Shown here: in pieces, positions 43,401 to 52,932 of the stretch
Layout of the letters: every line of letters begins with the position of its first letter
Position numbering within the stretch: the stretch's first letter is position 1
DNA from: Dimargaris cristalligena
Taxonomy: Eukaryota; Kickxellomycota; Dimargaritomycetes; Dimargaritales; Dimargaritaceae
DNA: 64,000 nucleotides
Direction of reading: 5' to 3'
Assembly (NCBI GenBank): GCA_027576995.1
Contig: JANBQC010000078.1
Location: 1-64,000 of the forward strand
Notes under the pieces: model-generated
Told to the model about the DNA's origin: nothing
Databases searched by the model: none
What the model saw: the letters and a program-made list of their open reading frames with translations, nothing else
Made by a program: the position numbers and the translations under genes

Positions 43401-44898
43401 TACCGTGGCTACTCCTGCGGCGACCCCCGTACGGCCCTCCCGCCAGCGCTCGCGAACAGTGGCCACCTCCGCCGCCGCTATTGATCGGGCTAGTGAGGAT
43501 GATTTGGACCTATTTACCCAATGCCAGCGATCGGCCATTAAACTGTTAACCCACCGTCTTTTGGGTCTGCCCAAAACGACGACCGACCCTAATGAGGAAG
43601 CCCCCCATACCCGGCCCCAGGATATTAGAGACGCGGCCCTGCCGGTACTCAAACTCCTGGACAGTTGGATTACGCCGGTGCCTACAACGACCAATGCCGC
43701 GGATGCCCCTACCGACCCTGAGCCCGTGTCGACCCCAAACCCCGTACGGAGTTTCCGGCGGCTTACCGCTGCCCAATGTCTTCTGAAACTGGCCACGCAA
43801 GACCGTTACGAATCTCTTTTGGGTTCCCAACATGTCGAGCGCCTAAGTGGTGTTGTCCAAGACCCTTGTTACCCCGTGCGCCTGTCCTATACTACCAAGC
43901 TTATTGGCTATCTAAATTCGCTCCGAATCCCCCACCGATTCCTGGCCAGCCTGTTCTTAGTAGCCCCCGATACCGAAGCCGCCATTAAATTGACGGTCCG
44001 TTCCTTCGTCAAAAGACAACTACAGGCCCCTAATATGCGGGATCGATTCGCTACGCTCTACGAAACCACTATCACCCGTTTGATTCATTTGTTGGCCCAC
44101 CGACCCGATTATGACGAAACAAGCGCGGCCCTTAATGCCCTGAGTCGGTATATCGACTTTTACTTGGATCTCGTGGCCAACGATGATAACGTGTCTCTTA
44201 TTTTCCACATGGCCGCGCAACTTAAAACGGTTACCGACCGTTCGACCATGCCTCCCAATCCCACTAGTGCCGCCCAAACCCTAAAGGCCTCGCAGCCCAT
44301 TTACGTTCTCAGTGACATGGCCCAATACCTGATCCAGGAGAAATGCCATGCCCACCAGTGGACGCTGCTCTCCTACCCGGGTTCCGATCGGCCGCCGCGG
44401 GACCTGTTTGTGCCCATTGAGAATGATGAAGTGCTATCCCAAATTGCTAAGCGCAGTTTTCTACCGCCCGATTTTACGCGTGATCGATCCGGAGGAAGTC
44501 ACAACCACCACTATCACCATTCATCGGGAGGAACCGGAGGAGGAGCCTCTGCTACCCCCCGCCGGGGTGCGGGTACAGGCCCGGGACTGCGTGGCGAGGT
44601 CACCCGGCAGCGCAAATCAGCCTCCCGCACGGCCGCTGCGGCGGGAAGTGAAAGTGAGGCTAGTGGGTCCGATGGCGAAGGGGATAGTGACGCCGAAACC
44701 GGTCGTCGGAAACGCCGCCGTCCCCGCCGGCGGTCCTCTGATGCCTCCGAACGTGGGTTCGGTCGGTCTAAAATGGCCCGTGCAGCCGAAGGTATGACCA
44801 CGCCCAGTCGTCGCAATGCCCCCCGGCGGGCCAAGGCCGACGGTGAAGTGCGGTACCACCAATCATCCGACAGTGATAGTAATGTGGAGGAAGATTAA
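40427..44898 (+). CDS. PDS5: Pds5, sister chromatid cohesion regulator
   Basis: Two exons, 40427-40519 and 40801-44898, give 1396 residues. Exon 1 encodes 31 residues ending AELMKRLK with donor GTAGGT. Exon 2 continues TLHAELAEMDQEKVDV after CTTTCTAG, in phase 0. This reproduces the Pds5 N-terminus, with SLDSVTRSLI, HKDNGVQIHTACCLADIMRLYAPEAPY and the HEAT repeats that fill most of the protein. Pds5 binds the Scc1 kleisin and controls cohesin loading, acetylation and release on chromosomes. A Ser/Ala/Thr-rich insertion lies at about 640-690. The C-terminal 130 residues are disordered, with His/Gly-rich and basic clusters (RRKRRRPRRR) and a final acidic tip, likely DNA-binding or regulatory. 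An AATAAA is at 45132, and a (GT)n run follows the stop. Confidence 0.94.
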
Positions 44899-45668
44899 GT
44901 TGATACTGCGTGTGTGTGTGTGTGTATGTGTTTTAATTTTGGTTTTATAGTCGAAGGATGTCTCAATTGAAAATTCTTATCATTATAATTACTCCCGTAT
45001 GGTATTGGGTATTAAGTTTCACCTTTTAGTATTTTGATCTGTATCATCCTTTTGGTAAGTGCACCCGATCACCCAGTATCACACTGTTTTAGTTGACATA
45101 GCCCAAGCATTCTGATATTTCGAACCAGCCAAATAAAATAATATAGTGAATAGTATGAATTTTTGATGTGGTTTCGCGCCATCTATGTGTTGCTTGGAAT
45201 TACACAACAAGAATTAGATATAAGTCATAATTTACTATTGTTATTATCTTGGATCCGGCACCGTTACCCTTGGTAGACTTTAACATTTACAAAGTGGATG
45301 TTCATAATTGTGAGTTTTGTATTACATACGACGATCCATCAAAAACTGGGGTAGTATAACTAGCAAAATTATAAAGGACAACAGTCAGCCCTAGCATTAG
45401 CAATTGGAACGAAACACACAATTCTCGTAAATATGACAGGCTGAATTGAGCAAAAAGTATAGCCATAATGACGCAAATATCCGAATAGTATTAGCAATGT
45501 CAACAATACCCGTTGATAAAAATGGGGGAATATATATCCGCGAGGGTTATTGACTAAGATGAAGCGTGTGAGAATGTGTGTGTATGTCTGTGTGAAAGGG
45601 AAGTCAAATTATTATTATGTATTTATTTTCAGAAAAGGGATGGAAGGTACACATTAGACCACGGCTGT
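44899..45668. other. Convergent 3' flanks of PDS5 and GCP3
   Basis: AT-rich spacer with a (GT)n run at 44910-44925, an AATAAA at 45132-45137 for PDS5, and a minus-strand AATAAA at 45627-45622, 42 bases past the GCP3 stop. A second GT-rich patch lies at 45567-45592. No gene is visible. Confidence 0.55.
44910..44925 (+). repeat. (GT)n microsatellite
   Basis: About eight GT units, starting 11 bases after the PDS5 stop codon, so probably within its 3' UTR. GT/UG-rich elements can bind 3'-end processing or RNA-binding factors; that role is inferred. Confidence 0.85.
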
Positions 45669-48600
45669 TTAGGCAGATTGATGTCCATCGACGGACGAAA
45701 AGCTCCCGTTAAGGGACATTCTAGACCGGGACGATGAGGCAGCCACAGGGACCTGGTACACCTCATTAAAATTGAGGCGCACAGCGAGGAATTTTAAGTT
45801 GGCGTCTTGCTGTTCGGTTAGATTGGTCAGTAAATCGGTTACCCGCCGCTGGAACGTTTCAATCGCGGTCGTGTACTGTTGCCGGATCACCAACAGACGC
45901 TCGGGGACCCGGGGGGTTTCGCTGTTTTCGGCCGCTGAGGGTGGGTTATTAGTATTGCCCCCCGGTTTCCGGGTTGACCGAGTGGTGGTAGCAGCCTTGG
46001 TGGACGAGGCGGAATAGCGATTCGCCTCCATCAGGGCAAAGTCGTACAGATTATCCACGGCGTTCCGGAATTGAAAAATCACGTCCAAAATTTTCACCAT
46101 GCCCTGTAGGTAATTCACCCGCTTATGCACCAGCAGTTTGGTGATGGACATGATGTACACTTTATGGGCAGCAATCAGCAAATCAAGGTCGTCCAGACCT
46201 TTGTTGATGCGGTACATGAAGGCCGTCCACGCCTTTTCAATGACTTCGTACAGGATAAAGCACTGGAGCTGATTGAGGAAATGGGTCATTTCGTGCGTCG
46301 CTATATGACACCGGTGAATATCGCCGGCCAAAAAGGGCACGCGTCGGACCGTCCGGGAGCACGTTGTTTGCTTACGCCACAACTTCGATAATTCGTGCTC
46401 GACGTATTTCAATTTCCACAGAAAAGCGAATAATTTGGAATAGGGTTTGATACTTTCCTGTAGGAGAAATTGATCCATCGGAGGGGGGACGACGTATTGC
46501 AGTTCGAAGATATCCCACCCGGCATCGCCGTTGGCTTTCTGTAACAAATGGAAATCGAGTTGCCGCAAAATGACCGGGTCTTCGTATTGGGCGTTCGATG
46601 CCCGAATGGCACTTTCCATACCGGCGTTGAGGTTATGGCGGTACACCTGACCCGCGGGTTTCGACAATTCCGGGCCGATGGACTTCAGCAGACACTGGAC
46701 GAAATCACCCTGCCCAAGCAGTAGGTAACGTTTCATGGCCCAAAAGTGGTCCATCAGTTTATACTTGTTGAACATGACGTCCAGGAGACGACGGCAAACG
46801 GTACGGTACACCCGGTCGATGGATACTTCCACCGCAAAGGAGTCGGCGTAGGAGAGGACGATTTCGTTGCGGAGGACTCGGCACTGCTGGTTAATCCAGG
46901 CCCCGTCCTGGCAGTGGAAGCGCAAGAAATGGACCGATTTGCCAATGAGGAAAATCTTGGTCGCCACCACCGTTTGGATAAAGATGGGGATATTGAGGAC
47001 CGACAGTTCGAATTTGGATTTCCAGGCGTTGGTGTTGGATTCGGAAATGACGGCAATGAATGACTCTTGGTGGGGATCAAGCAGTTCGCCATTGTAGATC
47101 CAGTGTTCAACGATTTCGTAGAAGGGAACTGAGATCTGGAGAATATATGGATCGGTGGTTTTAGTAAGTGGAGAGGGGGTCGAATAATTAGCAGGAGGGG
47201 AAGTATTGGATTGGTTATTATACATTGACTCATGGCTTACTTAAGATTTCCAAATTTTAATGAATGGGTATATCACAGAAAGACAAAACAAAAAGCGAGT
47301 ATATCCTAACAGATTGAGACTTACGGTCTTTAGAATATCGTTGGCCAGGTCGCGGATAAACGGGTCGCCGTGGTCTGTATAAATGTGGATCTCGTTAAGA
47401 ATCGGCCCGGCCCGCTTATCCCGACATTTCTCGGCCAATTGGGCAAAGAAATGGAGTTTCTTAAAAGCCGGCTGAAGCCATACTTTTAACCGCCGTAAGG
47501 TCAATCCCGTCCGGGCCGCCATGGTCCACACGGCCGGGGCATCCGTGGCGGTGGCTTCCTCGGTATGAGCGGGGGTACTGGTAACCCCGTTGATATTGAA
47601 GCGCAGCATCTTATCCATGGCCTCGTGGTTAACTAGTTGGTTTTCTAACAAGGCGACGAATTTCAAGTGCTCCGTGAGCTCCTGGTCTAAATAAGCGGTA
47701 AAGCTCTGTACTACATGCCCTACCGAGGGAGTTTTCCGCATGAGGACAATGTACCCCTTGACCTGCCGGAAGTACTCACCCAGGGTAGCCAAATGGTGGA
47801 CCAGGGCCCGAACGGGTGCATCCATCCGACACGAATCGGGTAACCGGAAAGCCCCCTGGTGACGGTCGTAGTGGATAAGCTGGCCATCGATACCTTGGAA
47901 GGCATATACCAGATCGGTCATAAGGTCAAGTTCGGAAGCGGTAGACGTAGACGGAACTAGCTGGGACAGGGGTGCTGGTGATGCTGGCTGGGCCGTGGTG
48001 TGATCGACGTATTTGGAGAGCGGTCGGGGTTGCGGGGGGCGGGCGGGAGCGAGCTGGTGGGAGTCCGGGTGGGCCGGATTCGTCAGAGCCAGCCGGGGAT
48101 CGCGTTCGGTCAGCGGGGCAGTAGCGGACGAAGGGCTGTCCGCTCGATCGATGGTCTGTAGACCAAACGAGGAGAAGGCGGATTTCAGGGGCCCCATTTG
48201 AGTGTATCGATTGGAGGCCGATACGTTAGAATCAGCGGGAGCATTAGAGTTGCTAAGTGAGTAGAGAAGGTAGAGGATGGACCACCGTTGGGTCAGCACG
48301 TCTTTACTCTGTATGCGGGCGTAGAGTTGCGAAAAACGAAGGGCATTCTGCATTTGACTGGCATCCCGGGCCAATTTCTTTTTAATCAGGTCGGATATCT
48401 GGGCTTCGTCGGCCACGACAGACGGGGTCATCCGACTATATATAAAAAAGTGACATGCGAATAGGGGTCAATACAAGATAGAACAGCGTAAGTACCATCA
48501 TCCGGGGCTAATAGGTAACGGGGCTACGGGTTGGTATTCGATTGCCAGGAAGGGGATTAATATCATTTTCCAGTTTAACAGAATATTTGAAAGCCCAAAC

Positions 48601-48870
48601 AGGCCTAAATGGAATCCTTCACTACAAGGCCAATTTAAATTCAACATTTGAGTTCAAAGTATCTGGGCCGCCAAAATATGAGCGGGTGCGGGGAATGGGT
48701 ACTACTCTAACCTAGTCTATGCGAGCTGGGCGTTTTCGGACCTACCTACTCAGTATCCGGGAGCAGTACTTTAGCACGGAATCCCGCTTGGCAATGGATA
48801 CGGGTTCGCCGTGCAGAGACAGAAAACAATCAACCAGTTGACCCAAGGTACCAAGGACTTCGGACTCCAT
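45669..48870 (-). CDS. SPC98: Spc98/GCP3 (Alp6), gamma-tubulin complex component 3
   Basis: Three exons, 48870-48746, 48435-47325 and 47135-45669, give 900 residues. Exon 1 (MESEVLGTLGQLVDCFLSL...) ends in phase 2 at GTAGGT. Exon 2 starts after TATATATAG and ends NDILKT at GTAAGT. Exon 3 starts ISVPFYEIVEHW after CTCCAG, preceded by a TTACTAAAAC branch-like site. The N-terminal LTQRWSILYLLYSLS helix is typical of GCP3 rather than GCP2. The grip1 region contains LMTDLVYAFQGIDGQ, and grip2 contains YKLMDHFWAMKRYLLLGQGDF. The product binds gamma-tubulin and nucleates microtubules at the spindle pole body. A Ser/Thr-rich linker near residue 810 and a Ser-rich end are variable. A minus-strand AATAAA follows 42 bases after the stop. 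Confidence 0.94.
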
Positions 48871-49630
48871 TGTCGCCAATGGTGTGCAACACAATCAAGA
48901 TAATAGGCAATGTAAACAAAGAAAGAATGAGTGTGTACGAGGGGGTGCGAAGAGGGACTGGGCAGCCGCTTGGAGAGATTAGTCCGGGTAAGTCAAGGCC
49001 GAAGCGAAGGCTGAGTTAAAAAAGAGCAGAACTTAAAGCAATACGAAGAAGGATGAGAAAGGACCAAGTATAACTGCTGATTGCCAGTGCTACTGTGTAG
49101 TTCGGTTGTTATTGGGTGAAATATTGTTAGCAATCTGTACCGAAATGCCGCCACCTTATTTACTCTTCACTAGGGCACTGCCAAATACCCTAATGGCCCA
49201 AATAAAATAATAATACCACCACCATCTCGGTTGACTATTAGCTGGTGGTTTATCTAAGCCACAAACTGTTTGGGGCGGGAAAAATTCGGGAGAGAAACTA
49301 AGCGTAGCCCGCCGGATTTTCATCCCATGAGATAGCATAGTCATGATAAAATTCTTAGGAGTGCAATACCAACAATCGCATCCGCCCGACCCAAACATAC
49401 CGCACGCCACGCTTATTAGCAAAAAGACCTGCCGCATCCTGGTAGTAAATCGACTGAATCCGAGTAATTATTGGTGCAAAGGGACCCACCCCCAAGTTTA
49501 CCCGAATCCTTTAACCATAGGAACAGGCACGTGTTAACTACCAGCCTGTCGGTTATTTATATTTATATATATATATATAAATAAGGATTTATTGGTAATA
49601 ATGTGCGTTATTTTACACTGAGGTGGCAGC
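48871..49630. other. Spacer between GCP3 and PHF5A
   Basis: Holds the GCP3 promoter on its left and the PHF5A 3' flank on its right. An (AT)n-rich palindromic stretch lies at about 49557-49584. A minus-strand open frame at 49156-49437 has no recognisable product. No gene is supported. Confidence 0.5.
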
Positions 49631-50595
49631 TTAGGCCGGGGGAACAAAACCGGCTGTTATGTCGGAAAAATAGGAGTATTGATAGGGGCAGGCAAAATCA
49701 CAAGGTACATTGGCAGAGGGTTAGTTGACTATTAGCAAACGTCCAAAAAAAAGTAGCACCTCGATATCTACCAACCCGAGCGTCTGGATAGATCAACAGG
49801 GTGCGGACAAATTCGATGATATCCCTCCAAATTAAATAGACAATCTCGAGGTACACGATCTATCAATAATATATGACGTACCGTATTTCTTTCTTTCGTA
49901 GACCATGTCCATTTTAGAGGTGCCCAAGTTGATAATCTTTGGGCAGCCATCTCGCTAATTCGGTTGATCAAGTAGCCAAGAACAAATGGCAACAACAAAT
50001 AAACAATGGCAGCAAAAATAGGAGGTCGAAATCTTAGTATAGGCGGAATATGATGTATCCGAGGGTAGATTCTAGTATCGTATAAACCTTATAAACGTAC
50101 GGCTTAACCGTGGTGATTCGGCATTTGCGAACTTACGTCTTTTTCCAGGATGGTGCATTCCTTGCAATAGTAGGCATCTGAAATACCGGGGCCACCGCAG
50201 ACTACGCATCGACCTTCGTGGGTCCCGTAGTTGCATTCATCGCAAATGCGAACAAGGGTGCACGGCCGAACAAATGATACGCAAATTACACATTTACCGT
50301 CGCCTTAATAAGCAGAGACATATCAAAAATACATTTAAGGAGAGAGGCGGGAAAGTAGTTAGCAAAATAGCATTATACCTACATATTGGATCAAGACATA
50401 CACAAAAGGTTAGGTTGGCGCAGAGTACTAAAGACAGTCCAGAATTAGACTGGTATAAACTTACATTTTTCACACACACGGCCGACAGCTGGTAGGGAGA
50501 CAGTAGCAGGATTTATGAGTGGGATAGGTAAGAGTTTTTTAAAAAAAAAATAGAGAGTAAAAATAGTGTAACAGCGCGTTAATAGTCTGATTTCT

Positions 50596-50626
<31 letters not shown>

Positions 50627-50797
50627 ATGAGTTGTATGAATATGCGTAGCACCAAATTGCCAATCACATATAGGGGAGGAAACGGCCCCCAATTGTTGGC
50701 TGGGATAGTAGAGGGTCCCGTATATTTAGTTTGGGGGCACTTTACCTATACCGGGCTGCTTGCGGCAAAGAATGAGATCGGGATTGTGTTTAGACAT
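49631..50797 (-). CDS. RDS3: PHF5A/Rds3/Ini1, SF3b zinc-finger splicing factor
   Basis: Rebuilt from five small exons: 50797-50746 (52 nt), 50488-50465 (24 nt), 50303-50137 (167 nt), 49954-49882 (73 nt) and 49653-49631 (23 nt). Together they encode 112 residues; the family length is about 110. The product begins [20 protein letters not shown] and continues through the cysteine knot [57 protein letters not shown] and VYERKKY. Phases match at every junction. The protein bridges SF3B1 and the branch-site adenosine in the U2 snRNP. The last exon is the weak part: it predicts an ending AGFVPPA instead of GFKKR. Reading through its intron would instead end at 49832. Exons 2 and 5 are micro-exons. 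Confidence 0.9.
50604..50626 (+). repeat. (TG)n microsatellite in PHF5A intron 1
   Basis: About eleven TG units next to an (AT)n run, inside the first intron of the minus-strand PHF5A gene (50489-50745). In the transcript it reads as CA repeats. Confidence 0.85.
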
Positions 50798-51540
50798 AAC
50801 TAAATGGATACGCTGGATATAGGTCCAGGGGCTTGGGGTAAATATTCCAAAAATTGAGATGCGAAGTGGAATGGGCCAATATTAAAGAGGAAATGGGTCA
50901 GGGGACTAGTTGTGCAAAAACGTATGAAAACTAAACCAAGCTGAAGGCATGTAAGTTGGTAAATGTAATTCGGAATGCTGCAATGGAAGCAATGTAACCA
51001 ACCGAGTTTCGAGACCAATGCGAAAGAAGGAGTTTGAGAATATGACTAAGCCCACCTATCCAGTAGTATACTATTCGGCGGCGAAGTGTAGTAGTATTAC
51101 TTCATATATGAGAAATTCACTCAGGCTGTATAACGAAAAATCCATTGGATGAGGCCAATATTACTGGGTAAAAGCTATTCTCATATATATTCGCTCATAC
51201 ACGTATCATGTAAAACCCTATACGGCTGGTTTAAATTTTATCCATATCAACCTATCAAAATGCCTCTAAGGGGGGGATGAAACTCTCATCCCAGAGGTGG
51301 GCTTTGGTAATACACCTACTGCCCAGGTAATGTACACATACCAAGGAGAATAAATAAGCACTTGTCCGCCGTATTAGTATTAATCAAGTGCGGTTTATTT
51401 ACTATTCAATAAGGGAAAACTTCAGCTTAAATCGAAAATATTCAAGATTCTCATCGTTTTGACCGACATTGGGCAATTCGTGGGCATGTTTAACATAACA
51501 AATCAAGTTGGTAATGAAAAGCAGAGAAAAGAAAAGGGCG
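50798..51540. other. Spacer between PHF5A and the secreted-protein gene
   Basis: Holds the PHF5A promoter (left), repeat copy 3 (51104-51247) and the 3' flank of the minus-strand small secreted protein gene (right). No other gene is seen. Confidence 0.5.
51104..51247 (+). repeat. Dispersed ~144-bp repeat, copy 3
   Basis: Aligns with 1083-1226 and 34172-34314 in the same orientation. The opening AGGCTGTATAACGAAAAATC and the later CATACACGTATCATGTAAAA are its clearest shared blocks. Its end word has diverged to TAAATTTTATCC. Length is close to 144 bases, as in the other copies. Confidence 0.68.
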
Positions 51541-52044
51541 TTATAAACCATGGGTTTCAAAGTTATTTTGAACCAAGTTCACCAAGGTATTCAAGGTAGC
51601 TGCTCCAGCGATAACACAAGCAGCGTCGACGACCCCGTTGACACAGTCCTGGTAGGTAATACCCCTGGGAGTTGGTTCTTGATCATCGTCGTCCTCCACC
51701 AAAGGAAAGCGGCGCAGAGACTCACCCCCACTCCAGTTTGAAATGGTATCAGCATCGTTGTAGGCCTTGTCATCGTATGCATCAACGTGCTTTTCGCTTG
51801 ATCCTGCCAGGCCGGCGGCCTCCTTTTCATCCAGGCCGGACATATCAATGGTGCAGTGCTCCATCCGATTATTATTGTCACTGTGGCTGGTAGATTGGTA
51901 GTAAGGGTTCGGCTGAGCCGAGAGGAGGGGTGCTTGCGAGTCCGGGTCGTTCTGCGCGCCCAGGAATCCCGGGGTGGGCCGTGCCTGGGTTCCCGAGTGG
52001 GCAGCGAGGTAGAGGCATAGAAGAACTGTAGGAATGGCACGCAT
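51541..52044 (-). CDS. Small secreted protein of unknown function
   Basis: A single exon of 167 residues. The first 22 residues form a classical signal peptide (MRAIPTVLLCLYLAAHSGTQA), with likely cleavage before RPTPG. The mature part is acidic, rich in Asp, Asn and Ser. Its middle contains a DEKEAAGLAGSSEKH segment and a run of five acidic residues. The C-terminal ~35 residues are more ordered, with two cysteines (DCVNGVVDAACVIAG) and a predicted amphipathic helix ending NFETHGL. I do not recognise a family. The start is the ATG at 52044; the earlier in-frame codon is TTG. A TTATAAG word about 130 bases upstream on the same strand could be a TATA box. It could be a lineage-specific secreted or cell-surface protein. 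Confidence 0.65.
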   Translation of the reverse strand: MRAIPTVLLCLYLAAHSGTQARPTPGFLGAQNDPDSQAPLLSAQPNPYYQSTSHSDNNNRMEHCTIDMSGLDEKEAAGLAGSSEKHVDAYDDKAYNDADTISNWSGGESLRRFPLVEDDDDQEPTPRGITYQDCVNGVVDAACVIAGAATLNTLVNLVQNNFETHGL

Positions 52045-52932
52045 GGTCAAGAATTGAAGGAGTTGATAAAGGGCCCAAGTGATTGATAGGGAGGGTTCAC
52101 GGGTGTAGAGTGGAGAAGCAGGTGAAAAGGCACTGATGATGTTGTGTTGTTGAATGGAGGGGGGTGCAGTTGGTCTTATAAGTAAAGATAGTCAATGGCA
52201 GTGGCAGTGGGCACAATGCTAAGAGGCATAGTATACATGATGGCGCTGGAGCATCAGCGGGGTTACTCATCCTCCAGTGTGGCCAGAAGTGGGAGGGAAT
52301 AATAAGAATTCTTGTGAACCGCTAACGTATTTTATATATTAGATATATGAGCGTTTCTTCCTTTGAGTTAATTCGTGTAGCAAGGGCTTCGACGTGGTAG
52401 CACAAATTCGAGCCATTCGACAACCAGGGCCCGTTACTGGCCGCGAAAGATAAAAAATACGAGTTGCCTTATAGTTGGGCAATCGGTGGATGCATGGATG
52501 AGGTAGTGGGCGAGGAGGAGGACCCTTGTAGATCGTGACTGTGGCAGGCTTGAATATCATCATCCTGTGGACGGGAATGCCGGCCGAACGGTGTGGTTCT
52601 CCCTCTAAAGCGCCATAGCTGCAAATCAATATCACTTCGTGCCCCAGCATGATTGGCCGGGTCTCTCCTATCACACAGTGAGCATTGGTCCGGTGCGTAG
52701 CACTCATGACCAGAGCCCTTCGTCATGATTGATTCCGGGGGTCTCTATGTATGCGCCCACTCACCTCCCTCTCTATATATGCGCCCACTCACCTCCCTCT
52801 CTATATATGCGCCCACTCCCATCCATATATAATCTCCGCCACTCGGCCATTCGCAGAAGGCAATTCTTGTACCCCACTCACCTTTTTTTCCTACTAGTTT
52901 TACCTCATTTCAACTTCAACTCCAACTTCACT
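52045..52932. promoter_or_regulatory. Divergent spacer of the secreted-protein gene and OAT
   Basis: Holds promoters for both genes. The right half contains a 28-bp minisatellite whose units carry TATATAT words, then a CT-rich leader with the repeated word AACTTCAACTCCAACTTCA before the OAT start. A minus-strand open frame at 52339-52707 has no recognisable product. Confidence 0.5.
52751..52828 (+). repeat. 28-bp minisatellite with TATA-like units
   Basis: Two identical 28-base units start at 52751 and 52779 (ATGCGCCCACTCACCTCCCT plus CTCTATAT). A third, shorter and diverged unit starts at 52807 and leads into CATATATAATC. It ends about 105 bases before the OAT start codon, so it overlaps the probable core promoter. 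Confidence 0.85.

Noticed and set aside
48746..50797. GCP3 and PHF5A considered as one operon-like unit
   Set aside because: Both are on the minus strand but are separated by 760 bases and unrelated in function.
52751..52828. Tandem 28-bp units considered as a CRISPR array
   Set aside because: Units are head-to-tail without spacers, and the genome is eukaryotic; it is a minisatellite.
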